Below are positions 17,450-28,100 of a DNA stretch of 64,000 bases, piece after piece. The notes under the pieces were generated by a model. That model had not been told where the DNA came from. It did no database searches and saw only the letters and a program-made list of their open reading frames with translations. How positions within the stretch are numbered: position 1 is the first letter of the stretch; each line of letters begins with the position of its first letter. The stretch is from Deltaproteobacteria bacterium (GTDB lineage: Bacteria; Acidobacteriota; Thermoanaerobaculia; Multivoradales; JAHZIX01): NCBI GenBank assembly GCA_022601195.1, contig JAHZIX010000017.1:1-64000 (forward strand). Direction: 5' to 3'. The translations under genes and the position numbers were made by a program.

Positions 17450-19519
17450 CTAGCTATCCTTCTTTTCCGACCTCTTCATTCTCTCTAGAAGATCCACAAC
17501 CTCCACGGTTCGATCCCCATGACGAGCGCCGTGCTCGAGAATGACCAGGGCTTCCTCCCTTCGGCCCTGCTGATCGAGGAGCCGCCCCAGCTCAACGGCG
17601 GCGCTTGGGTGTGATGGATCGATCCGGAGGGCCTGACGGAAGGCTTCTTCAGCCTCTGCGACTTCACCGGTGCGAAGGAGAGCGCGACCGAGGTAGGTCC
17701 AAGCTTTCGGCAGGGTGGGGCGCAGGTCGACGGAGCGGCGCAGGGAAGCCATCGCTTCCTCGGTGCGACCGAGAGATAGCAGTACTAAGCCTCGATTGAA
17801 CAGAGTCTCTGGTCGTTCCCCGGCCACCGCCAGGGCGGCGTCTAAGTCCGCCAGGGCCTCTTCCGGCTTCCCCTGTTGGAGCCGTGCCACAGCTCGCCAG
17901 TCGAGGGCTTGAGCCGTCTTCGGCCAGACCTCGAGGATCTTGTCAGCGGCGTCTTCCGCTTCCTGGAAGCGGCGTTGTCCGAGCTCGGCCTTGACCAGGT
18001 CCAACACCGCTGCCGGAGAGGTCAGCTGTTCCTGAGGCACGGCCTGAGCCAAGAAGCGAGCTGCATCTTGGCTCCCTCCAGCTCGCATCACGGCACTGGC
18101 GAGATAGATCTCCTCCAGGCGGGGAGAGGAAGGCTCCGGAAGGGGGCGAAGCATCTCGAGATTCACCAAAATGGGAGTGGTTTCCTCGAGAGGCGCCAAC
18201 AACTCCGGTCCACCAGGAATCCGCTGAATGCGGTGATCGGTCATCACCACCTGGACCACGTCCTGGGTGCGCCGGCGTGACATATGACAGGCGGCGCAGT
18301 CGTCCGCAGCGACTTTTTCGAGCCCCTTGGCCTGGAGATCCAGCCCGTCGGCCATTTCATCCAGGGAGCAGGATTGCACGTTGTGGCACGACAGGCAGGC
18401 GTCGCGGTAGTGAGCCTTACGCCTCTCAGGTGGGACTTTGCGATGGGGGTCGTGGCAAAGAGTGCAAGTCAAGGCCCCCGGCTTGGACTCCAAGAAGCAA
18501 GTGCTCTGTTCCAGGCGGTAGGGATGGTGATTGATCTCGAAGCGCTCCTCTTTCGGCTTATCCCTATCCACTACGTCAAGGAGAGTCAGGTAGTCGTCCA
18601 AGGGCTCCCCCGGGCGGAAGGAGTAGACCCCGCGACCGAAGCGGCGCACCCCAGGCAGAGTCACGGAGGGTTGAAAATGACAGCCATAGCAGATGTCGGC
18701 CTCCAGCTGGGGCGAGAGTTGGCCTGGATTCACAATGGAGGAGCCGATAGCGGCCTTTTCGTTGAGCAAGGCCGCCCGCACGTGCTCGGCTCCTGGCCCG
18801 TGGCAGCGCTGGCAACCGATGCCCTCCGGCAGCTCTAAGGGAAACTCATCGGCGGAGCCATAGAGATCACTTCCGGTGGCTACTTCCGGGTAGGCGTTGT
18901 GGCAGAACATACATTCCTGCTTCAGCTGACGCTCAACGCCTAAGTGGTTTGGCCGGTCGAATCCCGGGGACATGCCCCAGGATTGAGACTGGCTGTACCA
19001 AGCGATGGGCAGCACGAAGAGCTCGCCTCGAGGATTTTGGACAAGGTAGCTACGGGAGGTATGACCGGAGCCGAGAATCCAGTCAACCTTCGCTTGGAAG
19101 CGATGGATGGGCTGGCCCTGGGAGTCGAGCTGATAGCGCTCGAACAGAACCGTCTCCCCCTCTCGACTCATGCGGTAGTAGCGATCCGATGCCGGGTGGT
19201 AGAAGGGCTCGCCGCCGAAGTCCTCGATCATGCGGTCGGCCCGGGGGCGATAAAAGCTGCGAGCCATGCCCACTTCCTGGTAGGACCGGTAGAGATCGGC
19301 GTGGCAGCGGGCGCAGGTGGGGTCCGGTACGTAGCCGGCCGCCGCTCCTTCGGTAACGGGAATTCCCATGCGGGGTAGGGGATCTTCCTGAGGGGAAGCG
19401 CAAGCCAAGGCTAGGAGAGCAAGACTGAGAAGGCTGATCCACCGAGTCGTCTGGCAGCTCAAGAGAAATTTCCTCGAGGCATCGTGAAGAGGGGCTCCGG
19501 TGAGGATGGGAGAGAGCAT
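17450..19519 (-). CDS. Multihaem c-type cytochrome lipoprotein with TPR repeats
   Basis: Probably a membrane-anchored periplasmic or outer-surface electron-transfer or redox protein. The N-terminus has a hydrophobic segment ending in LLALACAS, a lipobox, so lipidation is likely. Seven CXXCH haem sites are visible: CARCH, CMFCH, CQRCH, CYGCH, CTLCH, CLSCH and CAACH, spread over residues ~65-410 in a cytochrome c554/DmsE-like arrangement. Residues ~470-680 are tetratricopeptide repeats (e.g. ALADLDAALAVAGERPETLFNRGLVLLSLG and AEEAFRQALRIDPSHPSAAVELGRLL). It is monocistronic and converges on the toxin gene. Which reaction it serves cannot be told from sequence. The start may lie slightly downstream. 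Confidence 0.85.
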   Translation of the reverse strand: MLSPILTGAPLHDASRKFLLSCQTTRWISLLSLALLALACASPQEDPLPRMGIPVTEGAAAGYVPDPTCARCHADLYRSYQEVGMARSFYRPRADRMIEDFGGEPFYHPASDRYYRMSREGETVLFERYQLDSQGQPIHRFQAKVDWILGSGHTSRSYLVQNPRGELFVLPIAWYSQSQSWGMSPGFDRPNHLGVERQLKQECMFCHNAYPEVATGSDLYGSADEFPLELPEGIGCQRCHGPGAEHVRAALLNEKAAIGSSIVNPGQLSPQLEADICYGCHFQPSVTLPGVRRFGRGVYSFRPGEPLDDYLTLLDVVDRDKPKEERFEINHHPYRLEQSTCFLESKPGALTCTLCHDPHRKVPPERRKAHYRDACLSCHNVQSCSLDEMADGLDLQAKGLEKVAADDCAACHMSRRRTQDVVQVVMTDHRIQRIPGGPELLAPLEETTPILVNLEMLRPLPEPSSPRLEEIYLASAVMRAGGSQDAARFLAQAVPQEQLTSPAAVLDLVKAELGQRRFQEAEDAADKILEVWPKTAQALDWRAVARLQQGKPEEALADLDAALAVAGERPETLFNRGLVLLSLGRTEEAMASLRRSVDLRPTLPKAWTYLGRALLRTGEVAEAEEAFRQALRIDPSHPSAAVELGRLLDQQGRREEALVILEHGARHGDRTVEVVDLLERMKRSEKKDS

Positions 19520-19714
19520 TGCTGAAAGAGTGATTTGGAAACAAGGTAGTCTCTCATAATTGGCAAGCGGGGCGAGAATTCCATCATACCCAAGCCGACT
19601 CTAGTCCTCCTCCCTCGAGCTCCCAGTTCCGCAGGCGATGGATTGCAGTAGGTCAGAAACAAGCACCGGCAACAAGCCCTGGAGGCCCCGTCGCCGGCTA
19701 GGGATGACTTCCCT

Positions 19715-19739
19715 GAGAGCTCGTCCCGGGGACGCTCTC
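19715..19739 (-). terminator. Hairpin at the end of the biosynthetic operon
   Basis: GAGAG(CT)CGTCC with GGACGCTCTC forms a stem around a 3-base loop directly after the permease stop on the minus strand. There is no T run, so it may be only a weak or factor-dependent terminator. Confidence 0.4.
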
Positions 19740-22157
19740 CTACTCGGAGCGAAGAGTTCCTGCCGGGTCGGTTGCCTTGGCTTCCAGGGCGGGACCTAGG
19801 CCGGCCAGAAGGGCTACTGCGAAGAGCAATAGGGAAGAGACGACAAGGGCTCTGGGTTCCGCGTGGTCCAGATCGAATAGTGCTGCGGCTAGGGCTCGCC
19901 GACTGGCAAAGAAGGCGGCGAGGCCGACCAGAACCCCGCCAGTCGCCAGCAGTAAGCTGTGCCGGAGTACCTTCGTCATCAGATCTCGGGGCTGTTCCCC
20001 TAGGGCGAGTCGAATGCCGAATTCACGGCGTCGCAGTCGGGCGACCTGGGTGATCACTCCGAAAACACCGATGGCGGCGAGGAGTAGGGCGATCACTGCG
20101 AAGAGAGAGACTAGCCAAGCGAGGAACCGGGAATCACCGAGGGCGTCGTCGACCACTTGTCGGAGGGGGCGAATGCCAAAGGTGGGCAGGGCAGCATCGA
20201 TCTTCCGGAGCTCCTGACGCCAACTTTGAGCCGTTCCTTCCTCCTCTCTAGATGTGCGCAGGAGCAAGGTGCCAAAAGACTCGGGATTGCTCGCCAGGGG
20301 CAGATAGATTTCCGGACCCGGGTCTGCTTCCAAACTTCTGTTGTGGATGTTGCCGGTCACTCCGATCACCCGGTAAGAGAAGCGGCCGGAAGCATCGAAC
20401 TCCAAGAGGAGATTTTTTCCCAGAGCAGATTCTCCAGGCCATAGCTGCGCCGCTGTCTTCTCGTTGACCAGGGCGACGCGGCTTACGGACGAGTTGGCTT
20501 CCGGAGCAGTAAAAGTCCGCCCTTGGCGCACGGGTGTTCCCATCGCGGCGAATCCGTCTTCGCTGACCCAGCGAAAACTGGCGATGGGTTGTTCTTGGGG
20601 AGAGAGATGTTCTTGCCCCGGCTGGAGAAAGGTCAGCAGGTAGCTGGGTTGGGCGAGGGGCATGGGGAAGATCGCTCCTAGGGCCTCCGCCCGGGCCAGA
20701 ATTCCGCGCCGTTCGAGCAGTCTTCGCCAACGTTCGGCTTGCGCCTCTGGACCGCCTTCGGTATCCGAGAGGTTCAGGCTCAGGGTCCAAGCGCGATCCG
20801 GCTGAAAGCCTGGGTCGACGCGGCTCAGCTTCAGTAAGTTGCTTGCCAGTAGGGAAGCGGCCGTCACCACCGCCAGAGCCAAACCCAGTTGAATCATCAC
20901 CAGCAGGGAGCGCAAGCGCCCCGGTCGTCGTCTCGAGGCCTTGCTCGAAATGCCTCCTCGGACTAGGGAGGCAAGGCCTTGATGGGAGTTCACCAGGGCG
21001 GGTATCCAGGTAGAAAAGACAGTGATGATGAGGGTGACGCCGAGAGCAAAAGCGACCACCGAGGCATCGACGGTGATCTCGCTGCGCCTCGGCAAGGCCC
21101 CAGCGTAAAGGGAAACCAGCAGGGGAGTGCCGACGGCGGCTAGAAGCAGACCGAGCAATCCACCGGGAGCTGCCAGCCAGGCGACCTCGGAGAGGTGCTC
21201 TGCGAAGATTCGGAGGCGGCTAGCTCCAAAGGCTAGCCGCAGCGCCATCTCTTGGCTGCGGGAAGCGGAACGGGCCAACAGCAGGCTCATCAAATTGGTG
21301 CAGGCGATCAACAGCAGGGCTAGCACCGCCCCCTGGAGCAGCAGCAGAGTGCCACGAAGATCTCCTACGGTGGCCTCCCGGAGGGGCTGGAGCAATACTT
21401 GCCAACCACCGTTGGTGGCGGGGTATTCGACCTCGAGGGCGGCAGCGATGCCGGCCATTTCTTGCTGCGCTGCCGCCACCCCGACACCCGGTTTCAGACG
21501 GCCTAACACTCGTAGGTAGTGGGAATCGCGGGGCAGAGTGGCGGCTTCCTGGAGATAGGGAACCCATAGGTCGGCCTCGCCACGCACTTCATCCCGGGCA
21601 ATCCCCAAGACCGTGTGGGCTAGTCCGTCGAGAACGATGGTGTCACCGATCAAGCTCGGGCGCGCCCCGAACTGGCTCTTCCATAGACTCTCGCTGAGGA
21701 CCACGACTGGAGGAGATCCCGGACCCGTGTGTCCACCTCCCAAGAGCTGCCCAGCGACGGCGGGCAAGCCCAAGAGGGCAAAATACTCTCCCAACACCGC
21801 TCGGGCCGTCAGTTGCCGTGGACCATCGCTACCAGCGAGGTTGACAGTCTTCCCTTCGAAAGCAGCTAGATGTTGAAAGGAGTTTGCTCGCTCTCTCCAA
21901 TCGACAAAGTTCGGCGGCGCCACCGAGAACCGCGGCAAACCCATCTCGAGGTTGGTTTCCCAAACCACCACCAGGTCCTGAGGCCGCGGGTGGGGGAGAG
22001 GATCCAAAAGAGCGATGCGGACGACGCTGTAGAGGATCGTGGCGGCGGCGACGGCCAGAGTGAGGGTGAGCATCGCCAGGGCAGCCAGAGGCCATCGGCG
22101 GAACCAGGTACGTAGCCCAAGGGGCCCTATTCGTCCGGGGAGGTGGGGTCCTTTCAT
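19740..22157 (-). CDS. ADOP-type duplicated FtsX/MacB permease in the biosynthetic operon
   Basis: Large (about 805 residues) permease with two FtsX/MacB halves: helix 1 at ~25-50, a periplasmic MacB-PCD domain with PRFSVAPPNFVDWRERANSFQHLAAFEG, three helices near 260-400, a second periplasmic domain, and three final helices. This layout matches the Acidobacterial duplicated orphan permease family, which usually lacks a linked ATPase. ATG 22157 has AAAGGAG inside the end of the NRPS gene and begins 2 bases after its stop, so it is translated with the cluster. A role in export of, or self-protection from, the lipopeptide is inferred from position only. No ABC ATPase gene is adjacent. Confidence 0.85.
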   Translation of the reverse strand: MKGPHLPGRIGPLGLRTWFRRWPLAALAMLTLTLAVAAATILYSVVRIALLDPLPHPRPQDLVVVWETNLEMGLPRFSVAPPNFVDWRERANSFQHLAAFEGKTVNLAGSDGPRQLTARAVLGEYFALLGLPAVAGQLLGGGHTGPGSPPVVVLSESLWKSQFGARPSLIGDTIVLDGLAHTVLGIARDEVRGEADLWVPYLQEAATLPRDSHYLRVLGRLKPGVGVAAAQQEMAGIAAALEVEYPATNGGWQVLLQPLREATVGDLRGTLLLLQGAVLALLLIACTNLMSLLLARSASRSQEMALRLAFGASRLRIFAEHLSEVAWLAAPGGLLGLLLAAVGTPLLVSLYAGALPRRSEITVDASVVAFALGVTLIITVFSTWIPALVNSHQGLASLVRGGISSKASRRRPGRLRSLLVMIQLGLALAVVTAASLLASNLLKLSRVDPGFQPDRAWTLSLNLSDTEGGPEAQAERWRRLLERRGILARAEALGAIFPMPLAQPSYLLTFLQPGQEHLSPQEQPIASFRWVSEDGFAAMGTPVRQGRTFTAPEANSSVSRVALVNEKTAAQLWPGESALGKNLLLEFDASGRFSYRVIGVTGNIHNRSLEADPGPEIYLPLASNPESFGTLLLRTSREEEGTAQSWRQELRKIDAALPTFGIRPLRQVVDDALGDSRFLAWLVSLFAVIALLLAAIGVFGVITQVARLRRREFGIRLALGEQPRDLMTKVLRHSLLLATGGVLVGLAAFFASRRALAAALFDLDHAEPRALVVSSLLLFAVALLAGLGPALEAKATDPAGTLRSE

Positions 22158-22159
22158 GG

Positions 22160-25100
22160 CTATCTCCTTTCGGCCCGGCGACTTTCGAGCCAGGGCTCGA
22201 GCCACGCCGCAAGCACTTCTACATTCGGGGTCTGGAGCAGGGTGTGGTGAGTCCCCGGGGTCAGCCGAATCTCTATTTTACCGGCCACCAACCGGCCCCA
22301 GCCCAGGTCCGGAGCTAGATCGTTCTCAGAGTCACTCCTGGGCCGAAGGAGCAGTAAGTCTTCCGAGTAGTTCCCGGGCCGGTAAGCGATAGCCGCGGCC
22401 TCGAGGCTTGCCGCTACCGAGGCCCACCGGCTCACCGTCTCCCGACCCGCCCCCGGGGCAGCCAGCTGTTTCTTCTCTGCCAGGGCGCTGAGCCAGTCGA
22501 GGCGTTCTTGCGGGTTGGTGAGCTGTCGCCAGTGGTCGCTCTCTTCATGGCTCATCTCGAGAGCCGAGCTGAGGGCCGAGGAATCCTCCGGGCCAGGAGC
22601 CTCTTTTGAGCCGACCAGCTGCGCAGGTCCCATATCGGCAATCACTAGCCCTTCCGGCGGATCCCCGGCCAGGGCGGAGCGGCGGGCCATCTCGTAGGCA
22701 ACCAGACCGCCAAAGGACCAACCGGCAAGAATCCAGGGTCCTTCCGGCCGATATTCCCGAAGCTGCTCCAGGTAGAGCTCGGCGAGGTCCTCGACGGTGG
22801 CGGGAAGGTCCTGGCCAGGAAGCAAGCCCGGAGCTTGGAAAGCCACCAGGGGACGGTTTTTTCCCGGAGGTCTCGTCTTCTTCAGGGCATTGGCGAGGTC
22901 CGCGAATCCCATGGCCGAGCCGTTGCCGGGATGTACCCAAGCCATGGGAGTAGCATCTCCTTCCCGTTCAAAGGGGACGATGGCAGGCCAAGGTCGCTGA
23001 AGGCCGGAGTCCTGGAGACCTTCGGCCATCTCGGCCAGGTCAGCTACCGTGGAGCGGTGAAAGATCTCCTCCAGAGGTAGCTCCCAGGCCAGGCGAAGGC
23101 GCAGCTCCGTGATCAACCGGAGGGCAATGAGGGAATTGCCTCCCAATTCGAAAAAGTCGTCCTCGATGCCGATTCGTTCCACGGCCAGCAGCCGTTCCCA
23201 GATCGCTACCAACTGGAGCTCGAAGGGACTTCGGGGTGCCTTGTAAGAGGTTTTGGCAGCTTCCGAAGAGCCCTCCAGGGTCAAGAGGGCCCGGCGATCC
23301 ACCTTGCCTGTGGTGGTGAGGGGGAGGGCTTCCCGAGGCAGGAAACGATCTGGCACCATCGTCGCTGGCAGCTGCTGGAGCAGAAACCTCCTCAGTTCTC
23401 TGGAGGGCGCCGGTTGGTGCAAGACCACATGGGCTTGGAGGTAAGTGGCGTCGTCTCCTACGAGAACCGCCGCTTGGCGTACCGCCGGATGGCGAGTCAG
23501 GGCGGCCTCGATCTCCTCTGGCTCGACTCGGACTCCCCGTACCTTGATCTGAGAATCCCGGCGGCCAAGGATGTGGAGATTCCCAGCGGTATCCCAGCGT
23601 GCCAGGTCTCCGGTTCGGTACAGGCGCTGGCCCGGCGCGTCCTGGGTGGAGTCGGGAAGGAAGCAGCGGGCGGTGAGGGCCGGCTGCCGCCAATACCCAC
23701 GAGCTAGGCCCAGACCTCCGAGGAAGAGTTCCCCGACGGCGCCTCGGGGGCAGGGCTCGCCATGGCGATCCAGCACCAGGGCTCGAAGGCCCTGAATGGG
23801 CTTGCCAATGGCCACCCGAGGGTTGTCATGTGCATCGGTGTTGGGCTGATAGGTCGCGGTGATAGCCGCTTCCGTAGGGCCGTATAGGTTCGCCACCCGC
23901 GCTCCGCTCCACTGCTCCAGAGGTTCAACGAGGCCCTGGGGTAGCACTTCGCCGCCGCTGATCACCCAACGCAATGAGGTTGGTGGCGCGCTGGATCGAA
24001 CAGGGCCGGCGGTTCCACCGGGAGGGGCCTCGGTTGCCGCTTGGGTCAACAGATGAAGCCAGCTGGGCGAACCCAGCAGAAGGGTGATCCCCTGATCCCG
24101 TAACAGTCGGAGCATCAGGGCCGGGTCGTTTTCGGTTCCCTGGGGTGGGAGGACCAATCTGGCACCAGCGGCCAAGGCTCCCCAGATCTCCAGCCCGCTG
24201 GGATCGAAGCTCAAGGGAATGCGTTGTAGGAGCACATCTTCCCGAGTGACTTGGAAGGCTCTTGTCCACCAGTGGGTGTGATTGACGAGTGCACCTTGGC
24301 TAATGGCGACTCCCTTTGGGAGGTCGGTGGAACCCGAGGTGTAGAGAATGTAAGCCAGATTTCGCGGATCGGTGGAAGGAAGAAGAGGCTGCTTCGTTGG
24401 ATCCGCCTTTGGGCCAGTGGGATCCAGACGGCTCAGAGTTTTCAGGCCGAGGGATGCGACTTCGTCGACCAGGGGTTGGGCCGTCTCCCGAGCGATCAAC
24501 AACGGCTGGGAAATTCCCTGGAGGGTTCCCTTGAGCAGCCGAGCCAACCGGAGCTGGGGCAGGGTGGTATCCAGGGCAAGGTAGGCCGCCCCAGCTCGGA
24601 CGACAGCGACCAAAGCCAGGATCAGCTCCGGGCTACGGTCGAGGTGGATGGCTATCGGTAAGTCCGGACCCGCCCCTCGGCGGCGTAGTTCCTCTGCCAG
24701 GGCTTTGGAACCGGCCCAGAGCTCGCTGTAGGTCAGGTTAGTAGCCCCCGCGGTGAGGGCGACACGGTCGTGATACTTCCGAACAGATCTCTGTAGGACC
24801 TGGGCCAGAGTCGAAGGGTCGGCCCCTGCAGCGGGGCCCTGGGGCCAGGCCACCAGGAGCTGATGCCGCTCTGCCAGGCTCAAGGGAGAAAGAGCCTCGA
24901 GGCGAGATTTGTCGTCGGAGGTCAGGGCGAGGAGCAAGCGGGTGAATTGATCGAGCAAGCGATGAGCTGTGGTGGTATCGAAGAGGCTGCCTTCGTAGCC
25001 GAGGATGAGCTCCAGGCCCTGCCCCTGCTCCTGCTCCTGCCCCTGCCCCTGCCTCTCGTCTCCCTGATTTGACTCCCGCTTTGGGAGAACGGCTAAAGAA

Positions 25101-28100
25101 AGGGGCAAATGGGTTCTGTCCAGGCTCGCAGGGTTGAGAAAACTCAACTCTTCTACTTCCCCTTCGAGGGCCTGGGTAACCGGATAGTTTTCGAACACCA
25201 CGAGAGTTTCGAAGAGGGGAACCCCGGCAGCTAGGCGGCTGAACCGATGTAACTCCACCAAGGAGATTGGAGGTAGCTCCAGCAGAGTTCCCTGCTGGCG
25301 ACGCAGCTCCTCCAACCAATGGCCGAGAGTCTGGTGTCGGCGGATGGACAATCGCAGGGGAAGGGTGTGAATGAAGAGTCCGAGGCGTCGTTCCATTTCC
25401 GGCAACCTTGCGGTCCGACCTGCCAGGGTGATGCCGAAAACGACGTCTTCGACATCGGCCCAGCGGCTGAGCAGCAATCCCCAAGTAGCTTGGGTTAGCC
25501 GGCTCGAGGTGAGACCCCGCCGCTGTCCCAGCTCTCGAACTCTCTCGAAGCTCTGTGCCGCCAATCGGCGGCGAATCTCGGCTGGGTGCTTCTCGGAGCC
25601 GCCGTCAGCGGGTCGAGGCCGGTCGAGGGGCAGGGGAGTCGGGGCAGCAAAGTCTCCCAGAGTGTTGCGCCACCACTGAGATCGAGAGGACTGGGAGGCA
25701 AGCCAACCGACGTAATCCCGGAAGGATGCAGGAGAGGCGAGGCGAGGATCCTCAGGAGCTGGCTTTTCTCCTCTCCGGAGAGAGGAATAGGTGGTGAGCA
25801 ATTCGGCGAGCAATAGGCTGTTGGACCAGCCGTCCAGGAGTAAGTGATGGTGGCTGATCAACAGGCGGAAATCTCCCGATCCGAGGCGGGCCAGAATCCA
25901 GCGCAGCAAGGGTGGCTTTTCCAGCGGCAGGCCGCGGCGAGAATCTTCTTTGACGATGTCGGACCAGAGTTTTTTGGACCTCGAAACGGGTAGTCGACAC
26001 CAGTCTAAAACGGTCCCAGCGGCCTCAGCGTGGCGAAACACCGCCTGCAGCGGTTCTCCCCCGGACCTCGGTAGAAGAGCCGTGCGTAGAACTCCATGGC
26101 GATCCACCAAGTGCTGCCAGGCAGCTCGGAAACGCTGCGGTTCCAGGGGGCCGGAGATGTCGCAGCTCATCTGAGAGTGGTACCGCGCGGCTTCCGGCTC
26201 GAGGGTAGAGTGAAACACCAGTCCTTGTTGCAAGGGAGTCAATGGGAAGAGATCTTCCCAGGGGGCCTCCTCACCGGCGGGAAGGCGAGCCAGGAGATCG
26301 TCCCAGCTCTGCCGGTCGAGGCCGGCCAGGGGGAAATCGACAGGGCCCCGATGACGCAGCAGCCCCGAAACGAGCCGTTCAACCCAGTGAGTCCAGGCCC
26401 GGGTCCAGCCCTCGACGGTGCCGACATCGTGGAGGGCGTGGCTGAAGGCCCAACTTCCCACCAGGGCTTCCCCGCGGGCATAGACATTGAGATCTAAGAT
26501 GTGTCGCCGCTGATTCTCAGCACCTTCCGTGAGGCCCGGATCTTCCCGGGCGAGGCGAAACTGGGAGCCCCCAGGTTTCATTCTGCCGAGAAAGTTAAAG
26601 CTCACGGAGGCTGGCGGGAGATGCTTTAACGCATCGCGCAGCTCGGGGTTTCCGAAACACTGTCCAACCCCGAAGGCCAAAGCACCTGGGGAGGTTGCCT
26701 CTAGGCTGCGCCGAACAGCTGCCATCGCCAAGGTCGGATCCTTCCCTTGGCTGAGGTCCAAGGTCACGGGATAGATGGTCGTGAAACAACCGACCGTGCG
26801 GCTCAGATCGATTCCCTTGAAAGGAGGCAGCCGACCGTGGCCCTCGACGTCTACCCGGAGTCCGTTCGTGCTGCTGTTGTGGCCGCTCTTCCTACTGCTG
26901 GAAGGGCCCAGGGCTAGCACCAGAGCAGCGAGGAGCACTTCCTGGGCTCGGTTTCCGTCCAGCGCCAGAAGGGAGCGACCGGTTTGAGGAGGAAGCTCGA
27001 CCTCCACCTGCCCGACGCTGCCGACCAAGTTCTTCCCCGATCGATCGAGAGGGAAATCCGCTGCTGGAGGTGGCGCCAAGAAGCGCTTCGTCTCCTGCTG
27101 CAACCAGAGATCTCCTGAGGCGGAAAGGGCGAAGGATTCGAGGCGACGGGCCCATTGAGAGAAGGGGGTGCTGGCGGAGGGAAAGATGGGAGCTTGGCCA
27201 GCTGCCCTCGCCTCATAGGCAGTGGCTAGGTCCGTTAGCAGCGGCCCCCAAGAGAAGGCATCCACCGCCAAATGGTGAATCGCCAGGAACAGCCGGCCGC
27301 GGCGACCTCGCGGCGAAGTGGCGAGAAAGGCAGCCACCAGCTGACCCGACTCCAGGTCCAAACGAGTCTGAGCCGAGGCCGCCTCTCGTTGCAACCGGCG
27401 CAGCCGATCCACCTCGTCGAGGGCATGGAAGTCGAGGAAGGCGAAGATGGGGGGCGGGGCCTTCTCTGCCACTTCCTGAACCCACACCCCTCCGGTCTTG
27501 CGGTGAAATCGGAGCCTCAGGGCATCGTGTTGTTTCACTAGGTCGTGGAGGGCCCTTTCGAGGTAGAGGGGGGAGAGGTTCCCTGGAGTTTCCAAAAAGA
27601 AGGCCTGATTCCAGTGATGAGGGGTCGACGGAGAGCCTTCCAGGTACCAGTGCTGGAGCGGTGTCAAAGGGAGCTCCCCGGAATCCGCCTGCGGCCCTTG
27701 GTCAGTGTCCAGGCTGCCAACCGGTGGAGCGCTCAGACTCTTGGCGGCGGCGGCGACCCGAGCCAGACTTCTCTTCTCGAGGAGCACTGCCGGGGGGATC
27801 TCCAAGCCCATCGCCCGCGCCCGGTCGGCGATCTGCAAGCTCGAGATGGAGTCACCGCCGAGGGCGAAGAAATCGTCTTGGGGTCCTACGGAGGCCACCC
27901 CCAAAACCTGCTGCCAGATGGCCGCTAGAGAGCTCTCTCTTGCGGTCAGAGGTTCCTGCGGTCGGTCTTGGTCTGACGCCGTTGGTACCCCTGTAGGGGG
28001 AACCAACGCTGCGGTGTCGACCTTGCCGCTGGACAGCCGGGGTAGATGCTCGAGGATGACAAAGGCCGCAGGGACCATGTACGGGGGAAGGCGCTGGGCT

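Noticed and set aside
27070..27996. 308-residue plus-strand frame inside the NRPS genes
   Set aside because: Gly/Arg/Pro-rich antisense of a GC-rich gene with no domain; the minus strand here encodes clear T and E domains.
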